In this document: in pieces, positions 1 to 7,837 of the stretch | Position numbering within the stretch: position 1 is the first letter of the stretch | Layout: every line of letters begins with the position of its first letter | DNA from: Scybalousia_A sp052170555 | GTDB taxonomy: Bacteria > Bacteroidota > Bacteroidia > Bacteroidales > P3 | DNA length: 13,962 nucleotides | Direction of reading: 5' to 3' | NCBI GenBank assembly: GCA_052170555.1 | Contig: JBQNAI010000018.1 | Coordinates: 1-13,962, forward strand | The notes under the pieces: model-generated | What the model saw: only the letters and a program-made list of their open reading frames with translations | Databases searched by the model: none | What the model was told of the DNA's origin: nothing | Translations under genes and position numbers: made by a program

Positions 1-48
1 TTATCTTGACATATTATTTATTTTACGTTAAGTACTGATTGAAAAATC

Positions 49-77
49 TTTACCATATCTGATGGGTATACTATAAT
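49..77 (+). promoter_or_regulatory. Candidate sigma-70 promoter of the cluster
   Basis: A perfect -10 hexamer TATAAT lies at 72-77. It is preceded after exactly 17 bp by TTTACC at 49-54, which matches four of six bases of the TTGACA consensus. It is the best promoter-like sequence upstream of the first gene and lies about 200 bp before its start, leaving room for an untranslated leader. An alternative overlapping -10 (TATACT, 67-72) is also present, and a TTGACA at 6-11 has no good -10 at the right distance. Assignment is by consensus only. Confidence 0.5.
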
Positions 78-102
78 AGATAGAAAAGGTCGTGGAGGAA
101 GA

Positions 103-201
103 TGTGATAGTTTTTCTCATAAAGTTGAAAAAGGGGGCTGGCAGGTGCTCTTTTTCTCTGAGCATCATTTATACTGGATATAGTTTGAGCCAACTATCAC
201 A
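103..201 (+). promoter_or_regulatory. Structured 5' leader with nested inverted repeats
   Basis: TGTGATAGTT at 103-112 is perfectly complementary to AACTATCACA at 192-201, a 10-bp helix closing a region of about 80 nt. Inside it GGTGCTC (144-150) can pair with GAGCATC (160-166) through seven pairs including one G-U, with a 9-nt U-rich loop. GGCT (136-139) and AGCC (188-191) add a possible 4-bp helix. The element lies between the candidate promoter and the first gene, so it could be a cis-acting leader such as an attenuator, antitermination target or riboswitch. I cannot match it to a known family. No run of U follows the outer helix, so it is not a plain terminator. Confidence 0.4.
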
Positions 202-277
202 AGAATGAGAATGCTTCGTTAGATGTGATGTATTTTGAAGATGATATCTCAGTAGATTAGCTATGTGGGTGATCTGA

Positions 278-976
278 GTGAATGAAATAAAGTGTTTATA
301 TAACGTACTTCAGGATGTCTTAGAACCAAAAAGGGAGAGTATATCACCTATACCTTTGTTTTCTTTTGAGGGGCTACCTGGTGCAGGGAAAACAACACAA
401 ATACAACTTGTAGCAGAGGAATTGAATAGTGAAGAATATATTGCACACTATATCGACTTGCCGACTGAATCTGTAATAGGAAAAATACTAAAGTGTATGT
501 ATTGTGACGTGATGAAATGGGATGAAGTTCGTTATAAACATCCGTGGTTAAACCCCGTTCTTTTGTCAGCTGACCTACATCTAGCAGTTGAGAGAGCTAG
601 GAACTTTGGAGCAAAATGTGCCTTAATGTCTAGAGGAGTTTTATCGACATATTATTACAATATGGATGTGTATGGCGAGCGTAATAGCCTAGAGAATTGG
701 AAAAAGATGGAAAAACATATGTCTGCGTTTTATATGCCAACCGCACTATTTTTTTTGGATATAAGTGAAGAAGAGGCTCGTCAACGGATATTGTATAGAA
801 ATCGGGTGCCGTTGAGGAAAATGGATACCGTTTCTCAAATGCGTAAGGACAAGAAACTTCTTCTGGAGTATCTATCTAGATTATCACACATCCCAGTACA
901 TTTCATAAATGCGTCATTGGGAAAAAATGAGGTTACTAAGCAAGTTCTGGAAAAGATTTATATGTATTTGAGGTAG
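278..976 (+). CDS. Thymidylate kinase-like P-loop kinase
   Basis: A 232-residue protein with a Walker A motif FEGLPGAGKTTQ at residues 30-41, very similar in form to the FxEGxxGxGKTTQ of thymidylate kinases. SRGVLSTYYY near 118-127 sits where that family has its DR(Y/S) and substrate-binding segment. The stretch FFLDISEEEARQR, with IL and YRNR following (158-176), resembles the family's LID region. A 25-residue N-terminal extension precedes the P-loop. Translation is taken from GTG at 278, supported by GGTGAT at 268-273; no better start precedes the P-loop. It opens the cluster and its stop is 3 nt before the next ATG. Family members phosphorylate nucleoside monophosphates with ATP in the cytoplasm. 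The neighbourhood argues against a housekeeping tmk and for a specialised phospho-transfer role, which is inference. The substrate is unknown. Confidence 0.75.
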   Translation: MNEIKCLYNVLQDVLEPKRESISPIPLFSFEGLPGAGKTTQIQLVAEELNSEEYIAHYIDLPTESVIGKILKCMYCDVMKWDEVRYKHPWLNPVLLSADLHLAVERARNFGAKCALMSRGVLSTYYYNMDVYGERNSLENWKKMEKHMSAFYMPTALFFLDISEEEARQRILYRNRVPLRKMDTVSQMRKDKKLLLEYLSRLSHIPVHFINASLGKNEVTKQVLEKIYMYLR

Positions 977-979
977 CAT

Positions 980-1669
980 ATGGGGAAGATTGTAAAAGGT
1001 CAGTACGATTGCACAGCATATCCCTTGAAAAGATATACTATAACTGAAATTCCAATGTATATTTGGAAGATACTATTAGGTACACAAGAAAAATCTAATG
1101 CTGTAATACGTGGTGGACTCGCATATATACTGTTGTCCAACGACATGAACTATATTTTAAAGGATATAGATTTGCTTTGTAAAGAATCGGAAGCTGAACG
1201 TATAGTGGAAAATTTCTCTGTATCAGCTGATGTGATTTATATCAATAAAAATACATTTCAAGAATCAGTTATAACGGCATTTTTTTCGGATCACCATGGA
1301 ACATATTACAAGATAGATACACTCATGCTTAAAGAAATGCCATATCTAAATACCGTTGAATGGAATGTTTATACACTTTCAGTTATTGGTATAGTTGAAT
1401 TGTGGTGCGATAGAGTAAAAAAAATATCACAAAATAAGTTAAGAAGGCATAGCAGGGAAAAAACACTCAATCATATTAACGTGCTTGAAAATATAACATC
1501 GGCTATTCGTCATAGGGATGACTTGGTTTCTCCATATTCAAGAGAAGAATTATACAAAGTAACAAATAATGCCATTGAAGTTGTGAAAGATTTTGTATCA
1601 CCTGATAAAGGCGTTGTCTTTCAAGAAAATATCAAGTATATATTGGAAAAAATGAGATTTGTCAAATGA
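980..1669 (+). CDS. Nucleotidyltransferase-fold protein (putative)
   Basis: A 229-residue protein. Residues 44-66 carry RGGLAYILL and then KDIDLLC, which resembles the GG...DxD signature of minimal nucleotidyltransferases (MNT/AbiEii-like): a glycine pair at 45-46 and acidic residues D62 and D64 as likely metal ligands. A third acidic residue could be D113 in YYKIDTLML. The C-terminal half, after VIELWCDRVKK-like sequence around 135-145, is predicted helical, as in AbiEii-type proteins. GAGGT at 970-974 overlaps the previous stop and gives a good start 5 nt later. It sits directly behind the kinase-like gene, so the two may act on the same substrate. Such folds transfer a nucleotide to sugars, antibiotics, proteins or RNA; the acceptor cannot be told here. 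Family level is tentative because only the core motif is clear. Confidence 0.5.
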   Translation: MGKIVKGQYDCTAYPLKRYTITEIPMYIWKILLGTQEKSNAVIRGGLAYILLSNDMNYILKDIDLLCKESEAERIVENFSVSADVIYINKNTFQESVITAFFSDHHGTYYKIDTLMLKEMPYLNTVEWNVYTLSVIGIVELWCDRVKKISQNKLRRHSREKTLNHINVLENITSAIRHRDDLVSPYSREELYKVTNNAIEVVKDFVSPDKGVVFQENIKYILEKMRFVK

Positions 1670-1678
1670 GGGATTAAT

Positions 1679-2662
1679 ATGCGGTTGTTGTTTTGTTATT
1701 TGAGAACCCATGGAGATATAATAAGGACCTTTCCAATGCTCGATGCCATAAAAGAAATGTGTCCAGATACTTATATTGGCTATACCTGTTACGAGGATAT
1801 GGTTGAAACGTGTAATCTTTGTCCTTCAGTGGATGAAATTTTTATACAACCTCGAATACTGCCAGTCATGAATAATGTTGGCGGAACACGGTTATTAAAC
1901 TGTAGTGTGATGGAAGAAAGTATAAACCGAATTCGTGAAGCTAAATTTGATATATATGTCGACCTTCAGGGGGTATTTCAAAGTGCATTGATAGGGTGCC
2001 TTGCCAATATACAATGCAGAGTCGGAAGAGATCGAAAAACCACAAAAGATGGTGCGCATTTATTTTATAGTAAAATACAACCAGTTACATCTCGTAATAA
2101 AATGGAAAGACATTTTGATATGTGCAAATCTATATTTCCAACAATAAATCCTAATTGTTCTGATATGGAATGGACAAAACATACAGTCATATCTATTTTT
2201 CCAGGAAGCAGCCTCCTCGGGGCTTTAAAAAGATGGCCTATCACTAAATATAACGAATTGCGAAACATGGTTGGGGAGAAATATTCAACAAAGTTGATTC
2301 TAGGACCTGATGAATATGATCTGATAAATTATATTCCGGAAGACGCTCATAAGGATGTTGTTACAATTAAGACGTGGAATGATGCAAAAAGAATTATAGA
2401 AAAAAGTCGAATTGTGATAGGAAATGATACTGCATATTTACATATGGCCATATGGAAGCGAATTCCAACAATTATGATATGTGGTCCAACAAGTCATAAC
2501 ATAAATGGCGTATGGAGGTATTCAGATGGTAAAAATATAATTAGTCATCAAACATGTAAAACCAAATGTGATGTCTGGAAAGGAAAATGTGACAATAGTC
2601 ATATGTGTTTGGATGAAATCAGTGTTGATGAGGTATATAGTACAGTGAGAAAATATATGTGA
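1679..2662 (+). CDS. Glycosyltransferase family 9 (heptosyltransferase-like)
   Basis: A 327-residue protein with the two-Rossmann (GT-B) layout of GT9 enzymes. Residues 8-20 (LRTHGDIIRTFPM) match the N-terminal acceptor-side motif, DIYVDLQG (91-98) is the family's buried strand, and FPGSS (174-178) with KRWP (184-187) begins the nucleotide-sugar domain. VIGNDTAYLHMA (246-257) is the characteristic GNDTGxxH-type motif, here with Ala for Gly. The C-terminus has four cysteines (293, 297, 304, 310) and an ISVDEV segment, spaced as often seen in this family. GAGGGA overlaps the previous stop and sets the start. GT9 enzymes use nucleotide sugars, typically ADP-heptose in LPS core assembly. Donor and acceptor are not deducible here, and UDP-xylose made by downstream genes is only a possibility. 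Confidence 0.85.
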   Translation: MRLLFCYLRTHGDIIRTFPMLDAIKEMCPDTYIGYTCYEDMVETCNLCPSVDEIFIQPRILPVMNNVGGTRLLNCSVMEESINRIREAKFDIYVDLQGVFQSALIGCLANIQCRVGRDRKTTKDGAHLFYSKIQPVTSRNKMERHFDMCKSIFPTINPNCSDMEWTKHTVISIFPGSSLLGALKRWPITKYNELRNMVGEKYSTKLILGPDEYDLINYIPEDAHKDVVTIKTWNDAKRIIEKSRIVIGNDTAYLHMAIWKRIPTIMICGPTSHNINGVWRYSDGKNIISHQTCKTKCDVWKGKCDNSHMCLDEISVDEVYSTVRKYM

Positions 2663-2672
2663 GGCAATACAG

Positions 2673-3869
2673 ATGCTGTGTTTACGCAACGAGTTCCCTC
2701 TCTTGAGAAATAATAAAGATTTGTCATACCTTGATTGTGCCGCTACCGCACCGATTCCGGATGTGGTAGTTGGATCATGGTTGAAATACCAAAGCGAAAT
2801 TGGTGTTTCTATAGGTCACGGTAGTAATAGGCTCACTCATAAAGCAGAAGACATTTTTCATGAATCTGTTAAAAGTATATCTCAATTTTTTTCGTGTGAA
2901 AATGACTATGATCTGATATTTACTAAAAATGCAACTGAAGCATCAAATATGTTAGCATACTCTTTTAAAGACATATTCCACCCAGGTGATGTGATATTGC
3001 TAAGTGAATATGAACATCATAGTAACCTGTTGCCGTGGAGAAGGGTTGCTATAAAAACAGGTGCACAAATTGTAATGATTCCTTTACAGCCAGATGGGGC
3101 ATTAGATTATACAATTATTGATTTAATACCTGCAAAAAAAATAAAACTAGCAGCACTGTCACTTATCTCCAATGTGAATGGACATATTCTTTTGCTTGGA
3201 GAAATAAGAAAAAAATTATCCAGAGATGCCATGATCATACTCGACATTGCTCAGGCTGCTGGGCACATGGAGTTAAATTTAGGCGATATTAACGCCTCGG
3301 CCTACATCGTGTCGGCACATAAAATGTATGCGCCGAAAAATATCGGAGCATGCATTTTGAAAAAAGATTTATGTAGTCAAATAGAGCCATTTCATCTTGG
3401 TGGGGGAATGGTTGATAATGCTATTGGGGGAAAAAAATCATGGAAAAAGGGGGCTGAGAAATTTCATGCAGGTACTTTTGATGTGGGGTTAATAAAGAGT
3501 TGGGCAACTGCATGTCATTATATTACAAATATTGGATGGCATAATATTATCAAACATGAGAAGGAGATTATGGAGTGCGTAAAAAAAGTTCTCACCAAAT
3601 ATACAACTCTGCATATACTACCAACTAATAATCCCAAAGCTACGTTATGTTCATTTTACGATGATAATATCCACTCTCATGATTTTGGGAGAGCTCTTGA
3701 TAAACACGGTATAATAATCCGTACAGGAGATATGTGTGCGCAACATACAATTAATGCCTTTGGAAAAACCAATGTCTCTCGAATTTCGTGTGGTTTATAC
3801 AATGATCTCAGTGACACAGTTGCACTTGATAATGTTTTGTCTGGGATTTTTGGGAAGGTTACGATATGA
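2673..3869 (+). CDS. Group II cysteine desulfurase (SufS/CsdB-like)
   Basis: A 398-residue class V aminotransferase-fold, PLP-dependent protein. YLDCAATAP (19-27) is the N-terminal signature, EYEHHSNLLPW (112-122) carries the cofactor-stacking histidine, DIAQAAGH (191-198) supplies the PLP aspartate and glutamine, and SAHK (214-217) the Schiff-base lysine K217. RTGDMCAQ near 350-357 matches the SufS RxGxxCA loop and places a catalytic cysteine at C355, so persulfide formation rather than plain transamination is likely. Family members remove sulfur from L-cysteine, leaving alanine. The start follows GTGAGG at 2659-2664. Its stop overlaps the next start (ATGA), whose product has an IscU/SufU-like domain, a usual SufS partner. 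This suggests translational coupling of sulfur donor and acceptor. A general Fe-S role is possible but the neighbourhood lacks sufB, sufC and sufD. Confidence 0.85.
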   Translation: MLCLRNEFPLLRNNKDLSYLDCAATAPIPDVVVGSWLKYQSEIGVSIGHGSNRLTHKAEDIFHESVKSISQFFSCENDYDLIFTKNATEASNMLAYSFKDIFHPGDVILLSEYEHHSNLLPWRRVAIKTGAQIVMIPLQPDGALDYTIIDLIPAKKIKLAALSLISNVNGHILLLGEIRKKLSRDAMIILDIAQAAGHMELNLGDINASAYIVSAHKMYAPKNIGACILKKDLCSQIEPFHLGGGMVDNAIGGKKSWKKGAEKFHAGTFDVGLIKSWATACHYITNIGWHNIIKHEKEIMECVKKVLTKYTTLHILPTNNPKATLCSFYDDNIHSHDFGRALDKHGIIIRTGDMCAQHTINAFGKTNVSRISCGLYNDLSDTVALDNVLSGIFGKVTI

Positions 3870-5638
3870 AAGCTGCAATGCTTGCCCCTGAGTATGTGAT
3901 TGAGTCATCTGGTATATCATGTGGGGATAAAATGAAGCTCTATTTATATAGCGAGGGTATGTGTCTTTTTTTCTCTTTTTTGGGGGATGCATGTAAGATT
4001 GCAACTAAAGCAGCTATGTATCTTGAATCCTATTCTGGCACGCCTGCTGATGCAATTTATAAACTCATTGCTCGATTAGAGCGCAGGACTGATCTGTTAT
4101 CAAGTGAAGAGTGGATAAGAGAGTTAAATACTAATGATTACCAATGTTTTCTTACGCCAGTTCAACTACTAAAAACATACTTTACAAATGTTTATATTCA
4201 AGATACAGAATATCAAATGTTACCATTGGCGTGTGATGCATGTGTTAGTGTGCAATGTTTATTACCTAAAAGAAATGAGCCTTCTCATCAGAAACGAATG
4301 AAGGAAGCTTTAAGAAGGTTGAAGAAGGTAGATAATGATGAGATCTTGCTTCAACGCATGGGTGTCTATGTATGTCTTAATGAAGAGATTAGTTATTGTT
4401 GCAATTTTTTTTCGCATATAGATGAATCACTATGTAAAAAAATAAAAAAACTGCGATTGGCAGCACCATATAAAAATAGATCTGAAAAATTGCAATGTGT
4501 ATTAGATAAAAGAATTGATAGTATTGCAATGAAGCAAATCATAAGTACAAACATAGCTCATAAGGAGGTTGAAATAGTCGACCGCTACATACAAAGTCAT
4601 TTGTTTACTGCATATGGAGTAAAGGGGCAAAGGTCAGATAGTTTATATCCCGCTGGCAGTTACAGACCACACATGGATTATGACTACGTAGTTCCTGATT
4701 ATGAGCAAGCTTTTCGTATTATTTCTTTTTTAATTAATGACCGAGATTTTAAAATGGTCATGGATGCATCTGTTCCGTTTTCTTTTAAAACCGTAATGGA
4801 AGAAAATGAAGAAATTCTTATTGGTCATATTCATCTTGAAAAAATACTTCAGGATTCATTCCAGGTAATAATCGACATAAACATAGGCGCATTTCCATTG
4901 GGGCGAACAGGAGTGATCAAGTTGCCCATTGACAAATGCTTGGAACTGGAAGACCTTTTTTGCATTACATTAGCCCACCTATTTAAACATGAAATAGCAT
5001 TCATAAAAGATATCAACGATTTGTATTTTATATTATCATCGACTGAATTGGATATCGTAATGTTAGAGCAACGAGTTGTTCGATTTAATCTACAAATTGA
5101 ATATGTTGTAGCTATGTGGTTCCTTACCACGCAAATGGGGATAAATATAGAATATACTCACTTCGTACCAATTGAAAAAAAGTGGCATGTGGAGGATTGG
5201 CCATTTTCTAGATATAGTCATTTTAAGATAAAATGGTATAGCATGTTAAAGACATGTCAGAAAAAATTTGGTAACCAATTGGGGAAAATAGTAGCTATAC
5301 GACAGCTTTTCGGTGAAAAATCTAAGATCATATCTAAAGAGTATTATCCTCTGTGTCCAAGAATTAATGAGAGATCCTATCTTTATCCTATTGTTATATT
5401 TAATCGCTATGTTGATGTGAACATAGTAAATGGGAATCATATTTTAAATACTATTGTAGAAAAAGAAGGGGTATATATTACGCCGGTTGGTATATTTACC
5501 TCCTCGAAACTTAATGCACTAAATAGGAAGTCGATCCTAGAAAAGCTTGTGGAAATATTATCCTTATTGAAAGTAGATGAGATCATTTTAAAATTTGATT
5601 ATAGTATGTCTGCAAGAAAAGATTTATGGCTATACTAA
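3866..5638 (+). CDS. IscU/SufU-like domain joined to a nucleotidyltransferase-like domain
   Basis: A 590-residue, apparently two-part protein. Residues 18-56 (SCGDKMKLYLY, then FFSFLGDACKIATKAA) resemble the SCGD...GxxCxIS core of IscU/SufU scaffolds: C19, D21 and C43 fall in the expected places, and C126 or C131 in a cysteine-rich stretch (123-131) could be the third ligand. Residues about 136-235 are a linker of unknown type. From about 237, KGQRSDSLYPAGSYRPHMDY and DYVVPD look like the active-site region of an uncharacterised nucleotidyltransferase family (NTP_transf_5-like), with D271 and D273 as candidate metal ligands and D337 (VIIDINIG) as a third. HLFKHEIAFIKDINDLYFIL further on fits the same family's helical segment. 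The tail from about 470 has no recognised domain. It overlaps the desulfurase stop by ATGA. A SufU-like part would accept sulfur from the desulfurase. Joining it to a nucleotidyltransferase suggests thiolation of an adenylated substrate, which is inference. Confidence 0.6.
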   Translation: MKAAMLAPEYVIESSGISCGDKMKLYLYSEGMCLFFSFLGDACKIATKAAMYLESYSGTPADAIYKLIARLERRTDLLSSEEWIRELNTNDYQCFLTPVQLLKTYFTNVYIQDTEYQMLPLACDACVSVQCLLPKRNEPSHQKRMKEALRRLKKVDNDEILLQRMGVYVCLNEEISYCCNFFSHIDESLCKKIKKLRLAAPYKNRSEKLQCVLDKRIDSIAMKQIISTNIAHKEVEIVDRYIQSHLFTAYGVKGQRSDSLYPAGSYRPHMDYDYVVPDYEQAFRIISFLINDRDFKMVMDASVPFSFKTVMEENEEILIGHIHLEKILQDSFQVIIDINIGAFPLGRTGVIKLPIDKCLELEDLFCITLAHLFKHEIAFIKDINDLYFILSSTELDIVMLEQRVVRFNLQIEYVVAMWFLTTQMGINIEYTHFVPIEKKWHVEDWPFSRYSHFKIKWYSMLKTCQKKFGNQLGKIVAIRQLFGEKSKIISKEYYPLCPRINERSYLYPIVIFNRYVDVNIVNGNHILNTIVEKEGVYITPVGIFTSSKLNALNRKSILEKLVEILSLLKVDEIILKFDYSMSARKDLWLY

Positions 5639-5660
5639 TCTATTGAGGTGATATTACTTC

Positions 5661-6611
5661 ATGAAAAAAATATGTATGGTTACATATATGCGAAACGGTG
5701 AAATATTTACTGAAGGGTTGAAAGAAATTGCAGATGCTCTTTATGATGTGTTTCAGGAATCGTTTAAGGTAATTATTTGCTGTGAAGATGGACTGGGTGC
5801 TTTGATGGATACGCTATATGATATTCAAGTAATACGAACATCTGGGACTAAGTATCAGCGACTAATTAATGTTATGAAGGAAGACAATTCTTCATACTAC
5901 ATCAGTATCGATAATGACATTAAAGGAAACATGCCTAATATCATCAAATTCATTAATGCATCAATCGATGGTGGGTACGATATTGGGTGGGGGAAAATAG
6001 AAGCCGTTGATCGGTATGGCGTTATTCCGCAGCTTGTTTTCGTAGATAAATGTTTATCACATGATATAATACGACCTTTGTTGTGGAATTTGAATATTGG
6101 CATTTCTGTACCAGGACAATTTTTCTTTTTGAAGGCAGCATCTTTTCGTGGCAAACTAATGAAGATTGATACATACCTAGATGATTTAGCCATTGGACTA
6201 TATTCAAGTAATACATCAAAAAGAACGATGATTTCACATCTGGTGCTTGGATATGAACTTCCGAATACATCGTTCAAAGGCTTGTGGTTGCAAAGAATTC
6301 GATGGGCTAAAGGATACGCAACAATATTAAGCAATATAAAAGAGAGGGTGAGTCTGTTAAAAATTCTGACACATGGGTTTTTTTATCATTTTTTTTGGAT
6401 TTTGCAATGGTTGGTTGTCTTTTTTTCTTTTCAGATCAGCTCTATACTAGGTATCCTTTATCTTCTTGTTACATCGTATATTATAAGCGGCTATAATAAA
6501 AAGAAAGTGGGCTATGGTATTTTATATCAGATGCTATTTCCAGTATTTCATGTTTGTTGGTATTTACAATTGATTGAAGAATTAGTCAAGATGAGGTGTT
6601 ATCGTGTTTGA
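5661..6611 (+). CDS. Membrane-associated family 2 glycosyltransferase
   Basis: A 316-residue GT-A protein. SIDNDI (82-87) holds the DxD-type metal and nucleotide site, TYLDD (171-175) the likely catalytic acidic pair, and QRIRW (211-215) the Q(Q/R)xRW motif of processive and related GT2 enzymes such as hyaluronan or poly-GlcNAc synthases. Hydrophobic stretches at about 238-278 and 284-305 indicate two or three membrane segments at the C-terminus. The N-terminus is shorter than in most GT2 proteins and lacks the usual PxxNE start. GAGGTGAT at 5645-5652 is a textbook ribosome binding site 8 nt before the ATG. The enzyme probably adds sugars from a nucleotide donor at the inner face of the membrane; UDP-xylose or UDP-glucuronate from this cluster are candidate donors. 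The acceptor is unknown. Confidence 0.8.
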   Translation: MKKICMVTYMRNGEIFTEGLKEIADALYDVFQESFKVIICCEDGLGALMDTLYDIQVIRTSGTKYQRLINVMKEDNSSYYISIDNDIKGNMPNIIKFINASIDGGYDIGWGKIEAVDRYGVIPQLVFVDKCLSHDIIRPLLWNLNIGISVPGQFFFLKAASFRGKLMKIDTYLDDLAIGLYSSNTSKRTMISHLVLGYELPNTSFKGLWLQRIRWAKGYATILSNIKERVSLLKILTHGFFYHFFWILQWLVVFFSFQISSILGILYLLVTSYIISGYNKKKVGYGILYQMLFPVFHVCWYLQLIEELVKMRCYRV

Positions 6612-7833
6612 GATGAATGGATATCTTGTATCAGAAGAAACTTTTTTGAAGGCAAAAATTTTAACACATGGTATTTCTTTTACCCAAGAAGCAATACAAT
6701 TGGCAAAAGAAAAAAAGGCGAAAGGGCAGAATCTTGTATATAATATGCCGCTGAGTACAGACGGTTTTCGCCCACAAGAATTAATGCTTTATAATCGATT
6801 AGATGGTTATAGGACAGTTGTTTCTTGTGTTGCGCCGAACACATATAGAGAACCAATCACATTAGATGTATCTATCGATGGTAAAATATTTATCAACGGT
6901 ATTGATAATATTGATTTTACCCATATCTTGGATATAGAGTTTGTTCCAGAGCCGGTGTATTATAGAAAGACGTTGTCTAATGGTGAATATGTAAACAAAT
7001 ATGTCTCTGCATGCGGTTTAGATGAATTAAATATTTTTCCGTGGAAAGGTTGTGCAATTTCTAAACCATGTCTTTTTTGTGGTGCAAATTATTTTGTAAA
7101 GGCAGACGATATATGTGCTAAAAACATGGATGACACATTTTGGGAAAAAAATAGGGATTTATACATATATCAGCTATGCAAATCAATAGAGATTGCTGAA
7201 AGAGATGCATGTTATTCCGAGCATATGCATGTAATTCTAATTGCAGGAAATTTATCAAATAGTATGTTAGATCTAGAATCTGATATTTTTGCTGAAATCG
7301 CACAAAATATTAGTCCGCTTGTCGAGAAGAAGTCGGAAGAAGGTCTTGTATTAGTTATCACTCCTCCGCATGACATCTCAAAAATACAAATGTTACATAA
7401 CTCGGGTATTAGGAAAGTTGTCTTCAATATGGAGGCTATACAACCACAGTATTTTCAAAAATACTGTCCAGGGAAGGACGATCTAGGATATGACTACATA
7501 ATACATAGATTGAAAGAAGCCGTAAAAGTCTTTGGTAAAGGGAATGTATGGAGTAATTTGGTGTATGGATTAGAGCCCGCAGAAGATACACTGAACTATT
7601 GTAGCAAAATGGCTGAGCATGGGATTGTTATAGGGGCAAATGTACTTCATCTAGACGAGGGGAATCGATTGGACTGCGGTATTCCGTGTGTAGAGCAGAC
7701 AATTGATTTTTTCTTTAAATTAGAGGATATCAATCATTTTTACGGATATGTACCATATTACTGCTCGTTGGCTCTTCGAACTAGTTTATCTAATGAGGCT
7801 CATGATGGTAGAATCACTCGAAAAGAGGATTAA
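6604..7833 (+). CDS. Radical SAM enzyme with atypical CX5CX2C motif
   Basis: A 409-residue protein. C150, C156 and C159 in GCAISKPCLFCGAN form a CX5CX2C motif instead of the usual CX3CX2C. This spacing is known from HmdB, a radical SAM enzyme of [Fe]-hydrogenase cofactor synthesis related to BioB, HydE and ThiH. The barrel that follows has a BioB/ThiH-like NMEA segment with QPQYFQKYCPGK (around 272-287) and a GANVLH strand near the end. About 140 residues precede the cluster motif, longer than in BioB-type proteins, and form a strand-rich domain I do not recognise. No auxiliary iron-sulfur cluster motif is obvious. The GTG start overlaps the preceding gene by 8 nt and follows GAGGTG at 6593-6598; an ATG at 6613 is possible but worse placed. 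Function by analogy is C-C or C-S bond formation, or rearrangement, on a small molecule. Substrate unknown. Confidence 0.8.
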   Translation: MFEMNGYLVSEETFLKAKILTHGISFTQEAIQLAKEKKAKGQNLVYNMPLSTDGFRPQELMLYNRLDGYRTVVSCVAPNTYREPITLDVSIDGKIFINGIDNIDFTHILDIEFVPEPVYYRKTLSNGEYVNKYVSACGLDELNIFPWKGCAISKPCLFCGANYFVKADDICAKNMDDTFWEKNRDLYIYQLCKSIEIAERDACYSEHMHVILIAGNLSNSMLDLESDIFAEIAQNISPLVEKKSEEGLVLVITPPHDISKIQMLHNSGIRKVVFNMEAIQPQYFQKYCPGKDDLGYDYIIHRLKEAVKVFGKGNVWSNLVYGLEPAEDTLNYCSKMAEHGIVIGANVLHLDEGNRLDCGIPCVEQTIDFFFKLEDINHFYGYVPYYCSLALRTSLSNEAHDGRITRKED

Positions 7834-7837
7834 TTTT

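Noticed and set aside
1..10. TTATCTTGAC at the left end repeated at 12578-12587 as a possible direct repeat flanking the cluster
   Set aside because: A 10-nt match is expected many times by chance in a window of this size and composition, and it does not lie at a plausible junction.
278..976. Housekeeping thymidylate kinase
   Set aside because: The neighbourhood is a specialised operon, the protein has an N-terminal extension, and the DR(Y/S) region differs (SRG), so a housekeeping role is less likely.
5897..6334. 145-codon minus-strand open frame inside the GT2 gene
   Set aside because: It lies wholly within a gene with clear motifs, has no recognisable domain and no supporting ribosome binding site.
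7748..7837. Longer reading of the P-loop kinase starting at ATG 7748
   Set aside because: It would overlap the radical SAM gene by 86 nt in another frame and adds 30 residues ahead of the P-loop; GTG 7838 has AGAGGA at the right distance and directly follows the previous stop.
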